Positions 1-8,024 are shown, counted from the stretch's first letter. The stretch is DNA of 27,006 bases from an uncultured Phascolarctobacterium sp. (GCA_900552005.1 URXU01000014.1:1-27006), one strand, 5' to 3'. Program-made: numbers and translations. The notes: a model not told the origin generated them from the sequence alone.

Positions 1-985
1 TGCCGCCGCCATTACGATCAACCGTTTTGCTGACCGTATTAAATACGGCCGCATCTAAGATTACCGGTATCAGCTGTTCATCGTCCACAATCTTCATGCG
101 GCTGCTACTGTTTGCACCGCGGCCCGTATCGCTGACCGTTACAAAAAGCGGTATTGAAGGAGGCGCCGCCCCCACTTTACCGGCAATGCCGCTGGCACGG
201 TCCTGATTAATCGTACCGATTACTTCACCGATATTACCTACCTTATAGCTGCTCTGCAAATTGGGAATGCAGCCTAAAATCCAGACTTTATTCATAAAAT
301 AGCCGCTGTCGCCGCGCTGCATGAAAGGATGCCCAAATGCCAGAATATGACCTTCATCATCCGTCCAGGTTACCGTCCCCAGTGCTCCCAGCGAAAGGTC
401 TCCATTCATCAGCGAAACACCTACGGCACTGCCCGGCTGCAGTCTGCCGCTGCCTGCAGCCCCGCCGCTGCCGCCGCCATTAACCGCCTCCAGGCCCACT
501 GCCTGCAGCTTCTCGGAAAGATATGCCATACCTTCCTGCGTAAAGCCGCCTGCCTGCAGCGCCGTACCCTTGGGCAAAAATACGCTGTCATGCGCCAGGG
601 GCATGTCCAAAAGCTTCAGCATACTGCCGATAGGCGTCAAAAAGCAATAATGCGGATCATTAAACGCCTTACCAAAGGCCACTGCTCCTACCAGGCGCCC
701 GTCAACATATACCGGACTGCCGCTCATTCCCTGAGCTACACCGCCGGTTTTATCAATCAGATCGCCGTATAATCTGACAAAAATACTGTAGCCGCTGCTT
801 TCACTGCCGTTTACACCCAGTATTTCCACATTGAAATCTTCAATTTTATCACCGCTGATGACGGTTCTGCCCACACCCTGCATACCTGGCTGCAAATCCT
901 TGACCGGCATTAGCGGTACATTGGCCGCTGCCGCGCAGGTACTGCAGCACAGTAAAAAGGCCGTGAATAAAGTTTTCAGCTTCAT
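1..985 (-). CDS. SpoIVB-like S55 family serine peptidase, circularly permuted, 3' end cut off by the window
   Basis: I translated this by hand; 328 codons run from an ATG at 985 (GGGAG upstream) to the left edge without a stop. A signal peptide (about residues 1-21, ending CAAA) suggests export. Residues 48-125 resemble the C-terminal half of Bacillus SpoIVB: an FNVEILG-type strand, an Asp near 75-78, then TGGVAQGMSGSPVYVDG with the predicted nucleophile Ser90, then GAVAF. Residues 198-270 resemble the earlier half of SpoIVB: LGALGTVTW, then ILAFGHPF with the predicted catalytic His219, then NIGEVIGTI. A Gly/Ala/Ser-rich linker (about 169-188) joins the halves. In SpoIVB the His half comes first, so the order is swapped. 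SpoIVB is a sporulation signalling protease; the role of this form is unknown to me. It is last of three envelope genes read in the same direction. Confidence 0.82.
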   Translation of the reverse strand, partial: MKLKTLFTAFLLCCSTCAAAANVPLMPVKDLQPGMQGVGRTVISGDKIEDFNVEILGVNGSESSGYSIFVRLYGDLIDKTGGVAQGMSGSPVYVDGRLVGAVAFGKAFNDPHYCFLTPIGSMLKLLDMPLAHDSVFLPKGTALQAGGFTQEGMAYLSEKLQAVGLEAVNGGGSGGAAGSGRLQPGSAVGVSLMNGDLSLGALGTVTWTDDEGHILAFGHPFMQRGDSGYFMNKVWILGCIPNLQSSYKVGNIGEVIGTINQDRASGIAGKVGAAPPSIPLFVTVSDTGRGANSSSRMKIVDDEQLIPVILDAAVFNTVSKTVDRNGGG

Positions 986-1044
986 ATTAACTCCCTATAT
1001 ACTACAAAACCGGCGCAGAAGAACCCACGCCGATTTAAAATTAC
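986..1044 (-). terminator. Possible weak terminator or attenuator between the lipoyl-like gene and the S55 peptidase gene
   Basis: On the minus strand a CGGCG/CGCCG stem (about 1006-1034) with a loop of about 12 bases is followed by GTTTTGT. The stem is short, the T-run is poor, and the next gene starts close by, so partial termination or no function are both possible. Confidence 0.25.
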
Positions 1045-1356
1045 TCATTCTGACAAAATAACAACCGTTTGCCCGGCAGTAACCCGTTCTCCGGGCCGAA
1101 CCAGTACTTCGCGCACGGTTCCCGCAAAATCAGCTCTTGCAGCCGCCACACTGCCGCCGCTTACCGAATGGATTTTAACCAGTACATCGCCGGTTTTAAC
1201 CTTCATGCCGGTCTTAACCAAATCTTCCTCACTGACGGTACCGGTCAGCACCGACTGCTGCTGGCCGCTGCCGCCATGAATATGCAGGTAGCATAATCCC
1301 GCTGCCAGCAGCACTGCCGCAGCGGCGATAACGAAAAGCTTTCGCTTGTTCAGCAT
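1045..1356 (-). CDS. Membrane-anchored single barrel-sandwich (biotinyl/lipoyl-like, HlyD-type) domain protein
   Basis: This is a 103-residue protein. Residues 5-24 form one hydrophobic N-terminal segment (signal anchor), followed by a short Gly/Gln-rich stretch. Residues 38-102 look like a barrel-sandwich hybrid: LVKTGMKVKTGDVLVKI as the first half and FAGTVREVLVRPGERVTAGQTVVIL as the second. There is no MKM-type lysine, so it is probably not biotinylated or lipoylated; the halves resemble the lipoyl part of HlyD/RND adaptor proteins without the coiled-coil hairpin or beta-barrel. An excellent Shine-Dalgarno (AGGAGGT, 5 bases before ATG) fixes the start. It lies between the AMIN/glycosidase gene and the S55 peptidase gene, suggesting a shared envelope role. 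I do not know its function. Confidence 0.75.
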   Translation of the reverse strand: MLNKRKLFVIAAAAVLLAAGLCYLHIHGGSGQQQSVLTGTVSEEDLVKTGMKVKTGDVLVKIHSVSGGSVAAARADFAGTVREVLVRPGERVTAGQTVVILSE

Positions 1357-1433
1357 GGTTTACCTCCTGCACGGTACGGTCATTTTATGTATAAAATAAT
1401 TATACATCCTCCATTTACCTTTGACAAGCAATC

Positions 1434-2825
1434 TCAGCCGCGCAAAAAGAGCCCTGCACCTATGCTAACAGCGCGTTCACGTCCATCCGACGGATGATTG
1501 ACAATGTTCTTGCCAACCACCATAACGCTGGACCCGCCTCCGTCAAAGTTCACCGCATCCCGGGCGCCAAGACGCAGCAGATACTGCGCCAGCTCTGTCA
1601 GCGTCAGGCCGGCAGAACTTGCGCTGCGTCCATCTACCACCAGTACCAGCAAAGTGCCGTCCTTTTTCAGGCCCACTGCCGTTCTGGGAGCACGTCCTTT
1701 GGCAATATCAGCGGCAATATTTTCTTCCTTGCTGCGCACCTTAACCTGACCGTTTTCCAGCAACAGCGGTCCGCCGCCCATAACGATTTCAGCCTCATCT
1801 GCTTCCGCCGCGCCCAATGTTTCTGTTACGGTTAATTTATCACCCGTACGCAAAGCAGCCAGCGCAGCCGCATTAGCGCCATGGCCTGAAATTACCATTG
1901 TTCCGGGTTCAATGGACATGTTGCCTGCGGTTGATACGGCAATTACACGTCCATTTTTGATTTTTACTTCCCGTCCATACTGATTGGTTTTAGTGGAAGA
2001 TGCGTAATATTCGTTGAAAAGTACCAAATCCTCCGCAATTCTGGCTCTGTTCATACCTTTAATTGTCAGCGTTTTGCCGTCCGGCAGCTTAACTTTGCCG
2101 GTATAAGCCAGGTCCTTGATAATCTTTTTCTCCCGTCCGTCACTGACATAGCCGCTATGAGGCGAGGCATCCATGGCAAAAATTCTGCCCCTGTCCTTAA
2201 CTATACCGATAACCCAACCATCGCTATCAAAGTAAGAGGCATTAACTGCTGCCAGCATTCCCTGCTGCGCCGCCATTTTGGAAACATAGCCCCGTCCGTT
2301 ATAGGTACCAGCCGCAGAAAAAGGCCGCAGTTCATAGGCAGCCTTTTTATCCACACTGAGCAGATAGCCCTGTATCTGCCTGCCGTTCATTTCATCCTGC
2401 AGATAGGTATAAGTTACACCTTTAGCCAGCTGCCGGCTTTGCTTAATAATGTTAATGCGGTAAATATCAATTACCAGCCTGTCAGGCCCCGTCAGCTGAT
2501 AGATTTTATACTGGCAGTCTTTAGCCATCGTAACCGTCAGACGGCTGGCTTTTTTACCGTCAGGCTCCAACTGCACTTTTTTGATAAACGGATCTTTAAC
2601 TGCCGGCTGCTGCTTTTTGCTGCTGCTTTCCGGCAGCTCAATAATCAGCTTATTGCCGTCTTTTTCAGCTTTATAGGCAATCTGTTCCCTGCTGTCTAAA
2701 ACAAGACGCACACGCGCCGGATTAACGCTGCTGCGAATGCTGTCAATAGGAGCAGCCCAGACTGCTGCAGATGCTAAACAGCAGGCAGCAGCCAGAATTG
2801 CACCGCATAATTTCTGTAATCTCAT
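1434..2825 (-). CDS. Secreted AMIN-like plus phosphodiester glycosidase (NAGPA) family protein
   Basis: This 463-residue protein has a signal peptide (about 1-25, VWA-A). Residues 27-125 are compatible with an AMIN-type domain, a beta-rich module used for envelope targeting (PARVRLVLDSRE, then GPDRLVIDIYRI). The rest matches the phosphodiester glycosidase family (PF09992-like, related to the uncovering enzyme NAGPA): AAVNASYFDSDGWVIG, GRAPRTAVGLKKDGTLLVLVVDGR and the C-terminal NFDGGGSSVMVV signature (residues 426-437). The family cleaves sugar phosphodiesters in some members; the substrate here cannot be read from sequence. GGAGG lies 6 bases before the ATG. The start sits about 20 bases after the mbl terminator, leaving no room for a promoter after that hairpin. 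Confidence 0.85.
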   Translation of the reverse strand: MRLQKLCGAILAAACCLASAAVWAAPIDSIRSSVNPARVRLVLDSREQIAYKAEKDGNKLIIELPESSSKKQQPAVKDPFIKKVQLEPDGKKASRLTVTMAKDCQYKIYQLTGPDRLVIDIYRINIIKQSRQLAKGVTYTYLQDEMNGRQIQGYLLSVDKKAAYELRPFSAAGTYNGRGYVSKMAAQQGMLAAVNASYFDSDGWVIGIVKDRGRIFAMDASPHSGYVSDGREKKIIKDLAYTGKVKLPDGKTLTIKGMNRARIAEDLVLFNEYYASSTKTNQYGREVKIKNGRVIAVSTAGNMSIEPGTMVISGHGANAAALAALRTGDKLTVTETLGAAEADEAEIVMGGGPLLLENGQVKVRSKEENIAADIAKGRAPRTAVGLKKDGTLLVLVVDGRSASSAGLTLTELAQYLLRLGARDAVNFDGGGSSVMVVGKNIVNHPSDGRERAVSIGAGLFLRG

Positions 2826-2838
2826 TTATATCCTCCTG

Positions 2839-2872
2839 AAAAATAAAATACACAGCTTGACGCTGTGTATTT
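2839..2872 (-). terminator. Rho-independent terminator after the mbl-type gene
   Basis: A perfect 11-bp inverted repeat (2846-2856 with 2862-2872, stem GCTGTGTATTT, 5-base loop) follows the mbl stop. On the minus strand it is followed by TTTTATTTTT. The next start codon is only about 20 bases further on. Confidence 0.8.
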
Positions 2873-2881
2873 CTGCAAATT

Positions 2882-3904
2882 TTAGCCTAAATTGGAAGAG
2901 GTGTATACGGAACCGGGATGCAGTTTATCCAAACTGTCCAAAGCCTTGCCGGTGCCAAGAGCAACGCAGTCCAGGGCGTTTTCTGCTACATGAGTACAAA
3001 TGCCGGTTTCTCTTTCCATAATTTCAGCCAGACCATCCAGCAGTGCACCGCCGCCAGTCAGGTAAATACCGTTATCTACAATATCAGCAGCCAGTTCCGG
3101 CGGACATTTTTCCAAAACGCCGCGAACCGTTGCCACCAGCGAAGCTACTGCATCCTCCAGAGCCAGGCGGCAATCTTCGGAGGTAACGCTGAAGGTGGTG
3201 GGCAGACCGGTAACCATATCACGTCCGCGCACGGAAATAGAGCTGCTGCGGCCGTTTTTAGATACCGTAGCAATATTAATTTTAATATCCTCAGCCGTAC
3301 GTTCACCAATCAATACATTATGTACCTTTTTAACATAACGGACAATGGCTTCGTCAAAATGGTCGCCGCCTATACGGATGGAAGACGATACCACAATACC
3401 GCCCAGACTAAGTACGGCAATATCAGTAGTGCCGCCGCCGATATCGACAACCATATTGCCGCGCGGTACGGAAATATCAATACCTGCACCCAGTGCCGCT
3501 GCCAGCGGTTCTTCAATCAGATAGGTCTTGGCTGCGCCGCCCTGAGTAGTAGCTTCCATCACGGCACGTTTTTCCACGGAAGTAATACCGATAGGTACGC
3601 AGGTCATAACACGCGGCTTAAAAAACAGGCACTTGCCCGCAACTTTTTCAATTACATACGCCAACAGTTTCTGGGTAATGGTGTAATTGGCGATAACACC
3701 TTCTTTCAGCGGTCTGATAGCCACAATATTCCCAGGTGCGCGTCCCAGCATTTCCCGGGCTTCATCGCCTACTGCCAGTACCTTGTTGCGTGTTTTGTCA
3801 ATGGCTACTACGGATGGCTCTTTCAAAACAACGCCTTTGCCCTTAACATAGACCAATATGTTGGCGGTACCTAAATCAATACCTATATCTGTACTCTTAA
3901 ACAT
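2882..3904 (-). CDS. mbl: Rod shape-determining actin homologue, MreB/Mbl family
   Basis: This 340-residue protein has the usual family length. It shows the actin-ATPase motifs: phosphate-1 DIGIDLGTANILVYVKGKG at the N terminus, phosphate-2 VVDIGGGTTDIAVLSLGG near residue 155, and the adenosine loop GIYLTGGGALLDGL near residue 280. MreB-family proteins polymerise under the membrane and guide cell-wall synthesis along the cell side. The start MFKSTDIGIDLGTANI and the position just after murA match the Mbl-type paralogue in Firmicutes; I did not see mreCD, which normally flank mreB itself. ACAGGAG lies 8 bases before the ATG. The gap to murA is 19 bases, so the two are probably co-transcribed, and a terminator follows. 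The mbl versus mreB name is less certain than the family. Confidence 0.93.
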   Translation of the reverse strand: MFKSTDIGIDLGTANILVYVKGKGVVLKEPSVVAIDKTRNKVLAVGDEAREMLGRAPGNIVAIRPLKEGVIANYTITQKLLAYVIEKVAGKCLFFKPRVMTCVPIGITSVEKRAVMEATTQGGAAKTYLIEEPLAAALGAGIDISVPRGNMVVDIGGGTTDIAVLSLGGIVVSSSIRIGGDHFDEAIVRYVKKVHNVLIGERTAEDIKINIATVSKNGRSSSISVRGRDMVTGLPTTFSVTSEDCRLALEDAVASLVATVRGVLEKCPPELAADIVDNGIYLTGGGALLDGLAEIMERETGICTHVAENALDCVALGTGKALDSLDKLHPGSVYTSSNLG

Positions 3905-3923
3905 CTCTGCTTCTCCTGTCTAA

Positions 3924-5183
3924 CTAAATATCAACGCGCTCAATATCAGCGCCCAAAGCTTTCAGCTTAGCTACAATATTTTCATAGCCGCGGTCAATAT
4001 GATGCAAATCCCCTACATTAGTTACGCCTTCAGCCACCAGACCGGCCAGAATCATTGCTGCGCCGGCACGCAAATCAGTTGCTCTTACATCACAGCCGGT
4101 CAGCTTAGCTGGCCCTTCAATAACTGCACTGCGTCCTTCAGTAGTAATGTGCGCACCCATGCGGTTTAATTCAACTACATGCATGAAGCGGTTTTCAAAA
4201 ACAGTTTCCGTTACCTTGCTGCGGCCTTCGGAAATAACCATCATGGCCATCAGCTGCGCCTGCATATCCGTTGGAAATCCCGGATAAGGCATGGTCTTGA
4301 TATCAACTGCTTTCAGCTTGCCGTTACCGATAACTCTTACCTTATCAATATCCTCAAGTACCGTAGCGCCTGCTTCCCTCAGCTTGGCGATCAACGGTTT
4401 TTGATGTTCCGGCAGTACATTTTCAATAAGAACATCACCATCAGTCATGGCAGCGGCAATCATATAGGTACCGGCTTCAATGCGGTCCGGAATAATGGTA
4501 TAGTCAGCACCGTGCAGCTGTTCAACACCCTCAATGCGGATTACATTGGTGCCAGCCCCGCGAACTTTGGCGCCCATTTTGTTCAGATAGTTGGCTAAAT
4601 CGACAATTTCCGGCTCTTCAGCAGCATTCTCCAAAATTGTAGTGCCTTTAGCCAAGGCTGCGGCCATCATAATATTTTCCGTTGCGCCTACGCTGGGAAA
4701 ATCAAAATAGATAGTTGTGCCAATCAGACCGTTAGGAGCGCTTGCCTCAATATAGCCATGGCCCTGTTCAATCTGTACGCCAAGAGCTTCAAATCCCTTT
4801 AGATGAATATCAATGGGACGGGCGCCAATGGCACAGCCGCCCGGCATGGAAATACGCGCATGACCTTTGCGTGCCAGCAGCGGTCCCATAACCAAAAAGG
4901 AAGCACGCATATTACGTACCAGCTCATACGGAGCTTCGCAGGACGTGATCTCTGTGCTGTCTATATCCAAAACATGTTCCTGTGAATTATCAACCTTCAG
5001 TCCCAGGCATTTCAATACCTCACTGATAGTATGCACGTCTTCCAGCATGGGCACTTCATCCAGATGGCTGGGCGTCATACCCAGAATAGATGCGGCAATA
5101 ATCGGCAGCACCGCATTTTTAGCGCCGCTGGTCTTGACAGTACCCACAAGGCGTTTGCCGCCCTTAACAACTAACTTCTCCAA
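3924..5183 (-). CDS. murA: UDP-N-acetylglucosamine 1-carboxyvinyltransferase
   Basis: MurA transfers enolpyruvate from PEP to UDP-GlcNAc, the first committed step of peptidoglycan synthesis in the cytoplasm. The 419 residues match the family length. Visible residues include Lys22-Asn23 (SGAKNAVLP), the catalytic loop Cys117 in MPGGCAIGARPID (the residue alkylated by fosfomycin, so the target residue is intact), and GFPTDMQAQL carrying the conserved Asp near 305. Conserved C-terminal segments (VVELNRMGAHI, VRATDLRAGAAMILAGL, DRGYE) are present. It reads into mbl after 19 bases. I found no convincing promoter in the 160 bases upstream, although a terminator for the preceding gene lies there. 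Confidence 0.97.
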   Translation of the reverse strand: MEKLVVKGGKRLVGTVKTSGAKNAVLPIIAASILGMTPSHLDEVPMLEDVHTISEVLKCLGLKVDNSQEHVLDIDSTEITSCEAPYELVRNMRASFLVMGPLLARKGHARISMPGGCAIGARPIDIHLKGFEALGVQIEQGHGYIEASAPNGLIGTTIYFDFPSVGATENIMMAAALAKGTTILENAAEEPEIVDLANYLNKMGAKVRGAGTNVIRIEGVEQLHGADYTIIPDRIEAGTYMIAAAMTDGDVLIENVLPEHQKPLIAKLREAGATVLEDIDKVRVIGNGKLKAVDIKTMPYPGFPTDMQAQLMAMMVISEGRSKVTETVFENRFMHVVELNRMGAHITTEGRSAVIEGPAKLTGCDVRATDLRAGAAMILAGLVAEGVTNVGDLHHIDRGYENIVAKLKALGADIERVDI

Positions 5184-5310
5184 AATGTTCCTCCACTATA
5201 CCTAATACTTTTTATATAACTTAAATTTTTTCTGGAAATTATGTTATAAGTTTAACATTTTTTATCATCATTCTGCAACACTGTCACAGTTTTTTTCTGC
5301 ATAATTTACA

Positions 5311-5343
5311 AGAAAAAAGCTTAAATACATGGGCATTTAAGCT
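5311..5343 (-). terminator. Rho-independent terminator after the membrane/coiled-coil gene
   Basis: A 9-bp inverted repeat (AGCTTAAAT, 5318-5326 with 5335-5343) is followed on the minus strand by TTTTTTCTTG. It separates the small-gene pair from murA. Confidence 0.75.
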
Positions 5344-5345
5344 GA

Positions 5346-5801
5346 TTATAAGTGTAATTCTTTTTTCTTCAGATGAAGCTTTTCTCTATACTCTTCTTCC
5401 TGTCTTTTCCGCTCCTGTGCCAGCTCCTCCAGACGGCGCTTTTTAGCTTCCAGTCTCTCCTGCTCAACTTTTTGCAGCTCTGACATGGTTTCACTGTTTT
5501 TAGCCAGTTCAGCCTCACGCATTTCCAGCCATTTCTTCTTTTCTTCTGCAATATTCCTGCGTTCTTGCTCAGCGCGTTTGCGTTGTTCAATAGCAATCAG
5601 CTGGGCTTTGCTGAGCTTTGGTTCTGTTTTTTTCATAGTGCGGTAAACAAGATAAGCCACAAGCAGCAGGGGAAAGACAAGTGTTCCGATCAGCCACAGA
5701 TTGGCATATCTAATGCCTTTTTTTACAGCATCAGTATATACATAGTATGCCGCTGCCGCAGCAATTACAAATTTAACGATTACCGGCATTAAGCCTTCCA
5801 T
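5346..5801 (-). CDS. Unknown membrane protein with a long charged coiled coil
   Basis: The protein has 151 residues. Residues 5-24 and 33-53 are two hydrophobic segments separated by the polar stretch TDAVKKGIRYAN. From about residue 60 to the end it is almost entirely Lys/Glu/Arg/Gln-rich (QRKRAEQERRNIAEEKKKW, then EQERLEAKKRRLEELAQERKR), predicted as one long alpha-helical coiled coil in the cytoplasm. I recognise no catalytic motif and no family. GGAGG lies 6 bases before the ATG and fixes the start. It follows the 64-residue coiled-coil gene after 13 bases, so the two are probably co-transcribed and perhaps interact. The repetitive charged composition makes database matches unreliable. 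Confidence 0.7.
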   Translation of the reverse strand: MEGLMPVIVKFVIAAAAAYYVYTDAVKKGIRYANLWLIGTLVFPLLLVAYLVYRTMKKTEPKLSKAQLIAIEQRKRAEQERRNIAEEKKKWLEMREAELAKNSETMSELQKVEQERLEAKKRRLEELAQERKRQEEEYREKLHLKKKELHL

Positions 5802-5814
5802 TTCACGCCTCCGC

Positions 5815-6009
5815 CTACATGGGCTTATTATTTACTTTCAATTTATCGGACAGGATATAATAATAGGTTTCTTTTTCCCTGATAATTTTCTTTAAAGAAG
5901 CAACTTCTGCTGCATCATCGCAGGCCTTGAGCTGAGCCTTTAAATCAATGATTTCCTGTTTTAGCTGCAGCATTTTAGAAGCAGCTGCCGAATTTACAAA
6001 ATCAGTCAT
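5815..6009 (-). CDS. Small unknown coiled-coil protein
   Basis: This is a 64-residue protein. Residues 13-33 and 37-58 show heptad-like spacing of Leu/Ile/Met (MLQLKQEIIDLKAQLKA, SLKKIIREKETYYYILSDKL), so a short coiled-coil hairpin is likely. There is no signal peptide or membrane segment. GGGAG lies 7 bases before the ATG, and a good promoter (6041-6069) lies just upstream, which supports a real gene despite its length. It is the first gene of a two-gene unit with the membrane/coiled-coil protein downstream. I do not recognise a family. Confidence 0.65.
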   Translation of the reverse strand: MTDFVNSAAASKMLQLKQEIIDLKAQLKACDDAAEVASLKKIIREKETYYYILSDKLKVNNKPM

Positions 6010-6040
6010 TTTTGTGCTCCCTTCATGGCTTTATTATTTA

Positions 6041-6069
6041 ATTATAGCAAAATTACCTTTCATAAACAA
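6041..6069 (-). promoter_or_regulatory. Sigma-A-type promoter with extended -10 for the small coiled-coil gene pair
   Basis: On the minus strand TTGTTT (6064-6069) and TATAAT (6041-6046) are separated by 17 bases, with TGC directly before the -10 (extended -10). The predicted leader is about 25 bases. Confidence 0.6.
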
Positions 6070-6104
6070 TATTGTAACTGTGTCATATTTTAGAAATACC
6101 ATGC

Positions 6105-6148
6105 TAAAAAAAAACAAAAAAGGCATAGTCCAACGGACTATGCCTTTT
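6105..6148 (-). terminator. Strong terminator of the ATP synthase operon
   Basis: An 11-bp perfect stem (AGGCATAGTCC, 6121-6131 with 6135-6145, 3-base loop), extended by an A/T tract, is followed on the minus strand by a long T-rich run. It lies about 25 bases after the atpC stop. Confidence 0.88.
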
Positions 6149-6170
6149 CATACCGCAACATGCAAGCGTC

Positions 6171-6590
6171 TTATTTAGTTTTAGACAGCTTGTAGGTTTT
6201 CAAACGGCTCAATGCTCTGTTCAATGCTGCTTCAGCGCGAACGATATCGGTATCAACAGTAGGATTTGCTAAACGTTTTTCAGCTCTTTCCTTAGCAGCT
6301 TCAGCACGAGCGACATCAATATTTTCTGCCAGCTCAGCCTTAGCGCTCAGAATAGTAACTTTATTTTGACCTACTTCCATAAAGCCAACATCAAGGCTTG
6401 CGAAATGTTCAACACCTTGTGCATCGCGATATTTCAGCGGAGCAGCCTTTAATGTAGAAATCAAAGGTGCATGGTTAGCAAAAATGCCTATACCTCCATC
6501 AAGAGCTTCAGCAAGAACATAAGTTACATCATCCCTGAGCAGTAAAGACCGGTCAGGAGTAACTATTTCCAATTGCATCATTTTAGCCAT
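6171..6590 (-). CDS. atpC: F1Fo ATP synthase epsilon subunit
   Basis: Epsilon belongs to the central rotor stalk, contacts gamma and the c ring, and can inhibit ATP hydrolysis. The 139 residues include the N-terminal beta-sandwich (LEIVTPDRSLL, GGIGIFANHAPLISTL, VGFMEVGQNKVTIL) and the full C-terminal two-helix domain (ARAEAAKERAEKRL, RAEAALNRALSRLKTYK), so the regulatory helices are present. An AGGTGG-type Shine-Dalgarno inside the end of atpD precedes the ATG; the intergenic gap is 4 bases, which implies translational coupling. It is last in the operon and is followed by the terminator at 6.1 kb. Confidence 0.96.
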   Translation of the reverse strand: MAKMMQLEIVTPDRSLLLRDDVTYVLAEALDGGIGIFANHAPLISTLKAAPLKYRDAQGVEHFASLDVGFMEVGQNKVTILSAKAELAENIDVARAEAAKERAEKRLANPTVDTDIVRAEAALNRALSRLKTYKLSKTK

Positions 6591-6594
6591 GCAA

Positions 6595-8007
6595 TCATTC
6601 CACCTTCATGCTTTCTGCTTTAGCGATAGCATCGTCAATGGTACCAACCATGTAGAAAGCGCCTTCCGGCAAATCATCATGTTTGCCTTCGAGGATTTCT
6701 TTAAAGCCACGGATGGTTTCTTTCAGCGGAACATATTGACCGGGGGTACCGGTGAATTGTTCAGCAACGAAGAATGCCTGGGACAGGAATTTTTGAATTT
6801 TACGTGCACGAGCAACGGTTACTTTGTCGTCTTCGCTTAATTCTTCCATACCGAGGATTGCGATGATATCTTGAAGTTCTTTATAGCGTTGCAGAATTGC
6901 CTGTACGCCACGAGCAACTTTATAGTGTTCTTCGCCGATTACCAGCGGGTCAAGAATACGGCTGGTAGAATCCAGCGGATCTACTGCCGGATAAATACCG
7001 AGCTCTGCAATTTGACGGGACAATACGGTAGTTGCATCCAAGTGAGCGAAAGTTCCTGCCGGAGCCGGGTCAGTCAAGTCATCCGCAGGTACATATACGG
7101 CCTGTACGGAAGTGATAGAACCGGTTTTGGTGGAAGTAATACGTTCTTGGAGTGCGCCGATGTCGTTTGCCAGAGTAGGCTGATAACCTACTGCAGAAGG
7201 CATACGGCCGAGCAATGCAGATACTTCGGAACCTGCCTGAATGAAACGGAAAATGTTATCAATGAACAGAAGTACGTCCTGTCCGCCAACATCACGGAAA
7301 TATTCCGCCATGGTCAGACCAGTCAGGCCTACGCGCATACGCGCTCCGGGAGGTTCGTTCATCTGACCGTAAACAAGTGCGGTCTTGTCGATAACGCCGG
7401 ATTCTTTCATTTCGCCCCAAAGGTCATTGCCTTCACGGGTACGTTCACCTACGCCTGCAAATACGGAATAACCGCCATGAGCAGTTGCGATGTTATGGAT
7501 AAGTTCCATAATAATAACGGTCTTGCCTACACCTGCACCACCGAACAGACCAACTTTACCGCCCAGAGAGTACGGAGCGATCAAGTCAACAACTTTAATG
7601 CCTGTTTCGAGGATTTCAGTTGTGGTGGATTGTTGGTCAAAAGTAGGAGCCGGTCTATGGATCGGCCAGTAGTCAGCTGCTTCGACCTTGGTATCGTCAT
7701 TGTCAACTGTTTCACCCAAAACATTGAAAATACGACCAAGAGTGCCCGGGCCAACCGGAACGCTGATAGGAGCGCCGGTATCTACGGCTTCCATACCACG
7801 AACTAAACCGTCGGTGGAGCTCATTGCAACGGTACGGACAATATTGGAGCCGATATGCTGCATAACTTCAGCGGTCAGATGGATTTTGATGCCTTCGCCA
7901 GCTTCGCCATCAATTTTGATAGCGTTATAGATTGCGGGCATATGTTTAGGTGCAAATTCAATGTCGATAACAGGGCCAACAACTTGAACTATTTTACCAG
8001 TATTCAA
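6595..8007 (-). CDS. atpD: F1Fo ATP synthase beta subunit (catalytic)
   Basis: Beta carries the catalytic nucleotide sites of F1. Of 470 residues, the Walker A loop GGAGVGKT is at 156-163; the catalytic Glu in GERTREGND, Walker B VLLFIDNIFRF, and the DELSEED-like segment (MEELSEDDK) in the C-terminal helical domain are all present. The start codon reads TTG on the minus strand at 8007, with GGAGGG six bases upstream; no better in-frame ATG is near, and the protein begins normally (NTGKIVQVVGPVIDIEF). It lies 17 bases after atpG. The length is typical and no residue looks missing. Confidence 0.97.
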   Translation of the reverse strand: MNTGKIVQVVGPVIDIEFAPKHMPAIYNAIKIDGEAGEGIKIHLTAEVMQHIGSNIVRTVAMSSTDGLVRGMEAVDTGAPISVPVGPGTLGRIFNVLGETVDNDDTKVEAADYWPIHRPAPTFDQQSTTTEILETGIKVVDLIAPYSLGGKVGLFGGAGVGKTVIIMELIHNIATAHGGYSVFAGVGERTREGNDLWGEMKESGVIDKTALVYGQMNEPPGARMRVGLTGLTMAEYFRDVGGQDVLLFIDNIFRFIQAGSEVSALLGRMPSAVGYQPTLANDIGALQERITSTKTGSITSVQAVYVPADDLTDPAPAGTFAHLDATTVLSRQIAELGIYPAVDPLDSTSRILDPLVIGEEHYKVARGVQAILQRYKELQDIIAILGMEELSEDDKVTVARARKIQKFLSQAFFVAEQFTGTPGQYVPLKETIRGFKEILEGKHDDLPEGAFYMVGTIDDAIAKAESMKVE

Positions 8008-8024
8008 TGTTTTCCCTCCTACAA

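Noticed and set aside
1357..1433. ATGTATAA-N5-TTATACAT inverted repeat as a terminator
   Set aside because: The stem has almost no G/C pairs and no T-run. It may be chance or a weak operator, and I could not support a call.
5280..5290. ACTGTCACAGT palindrome upstream of murA as an operator
   Set aside because: It is short, no convincing promoter could be placed beside it, and no known regulator matches.
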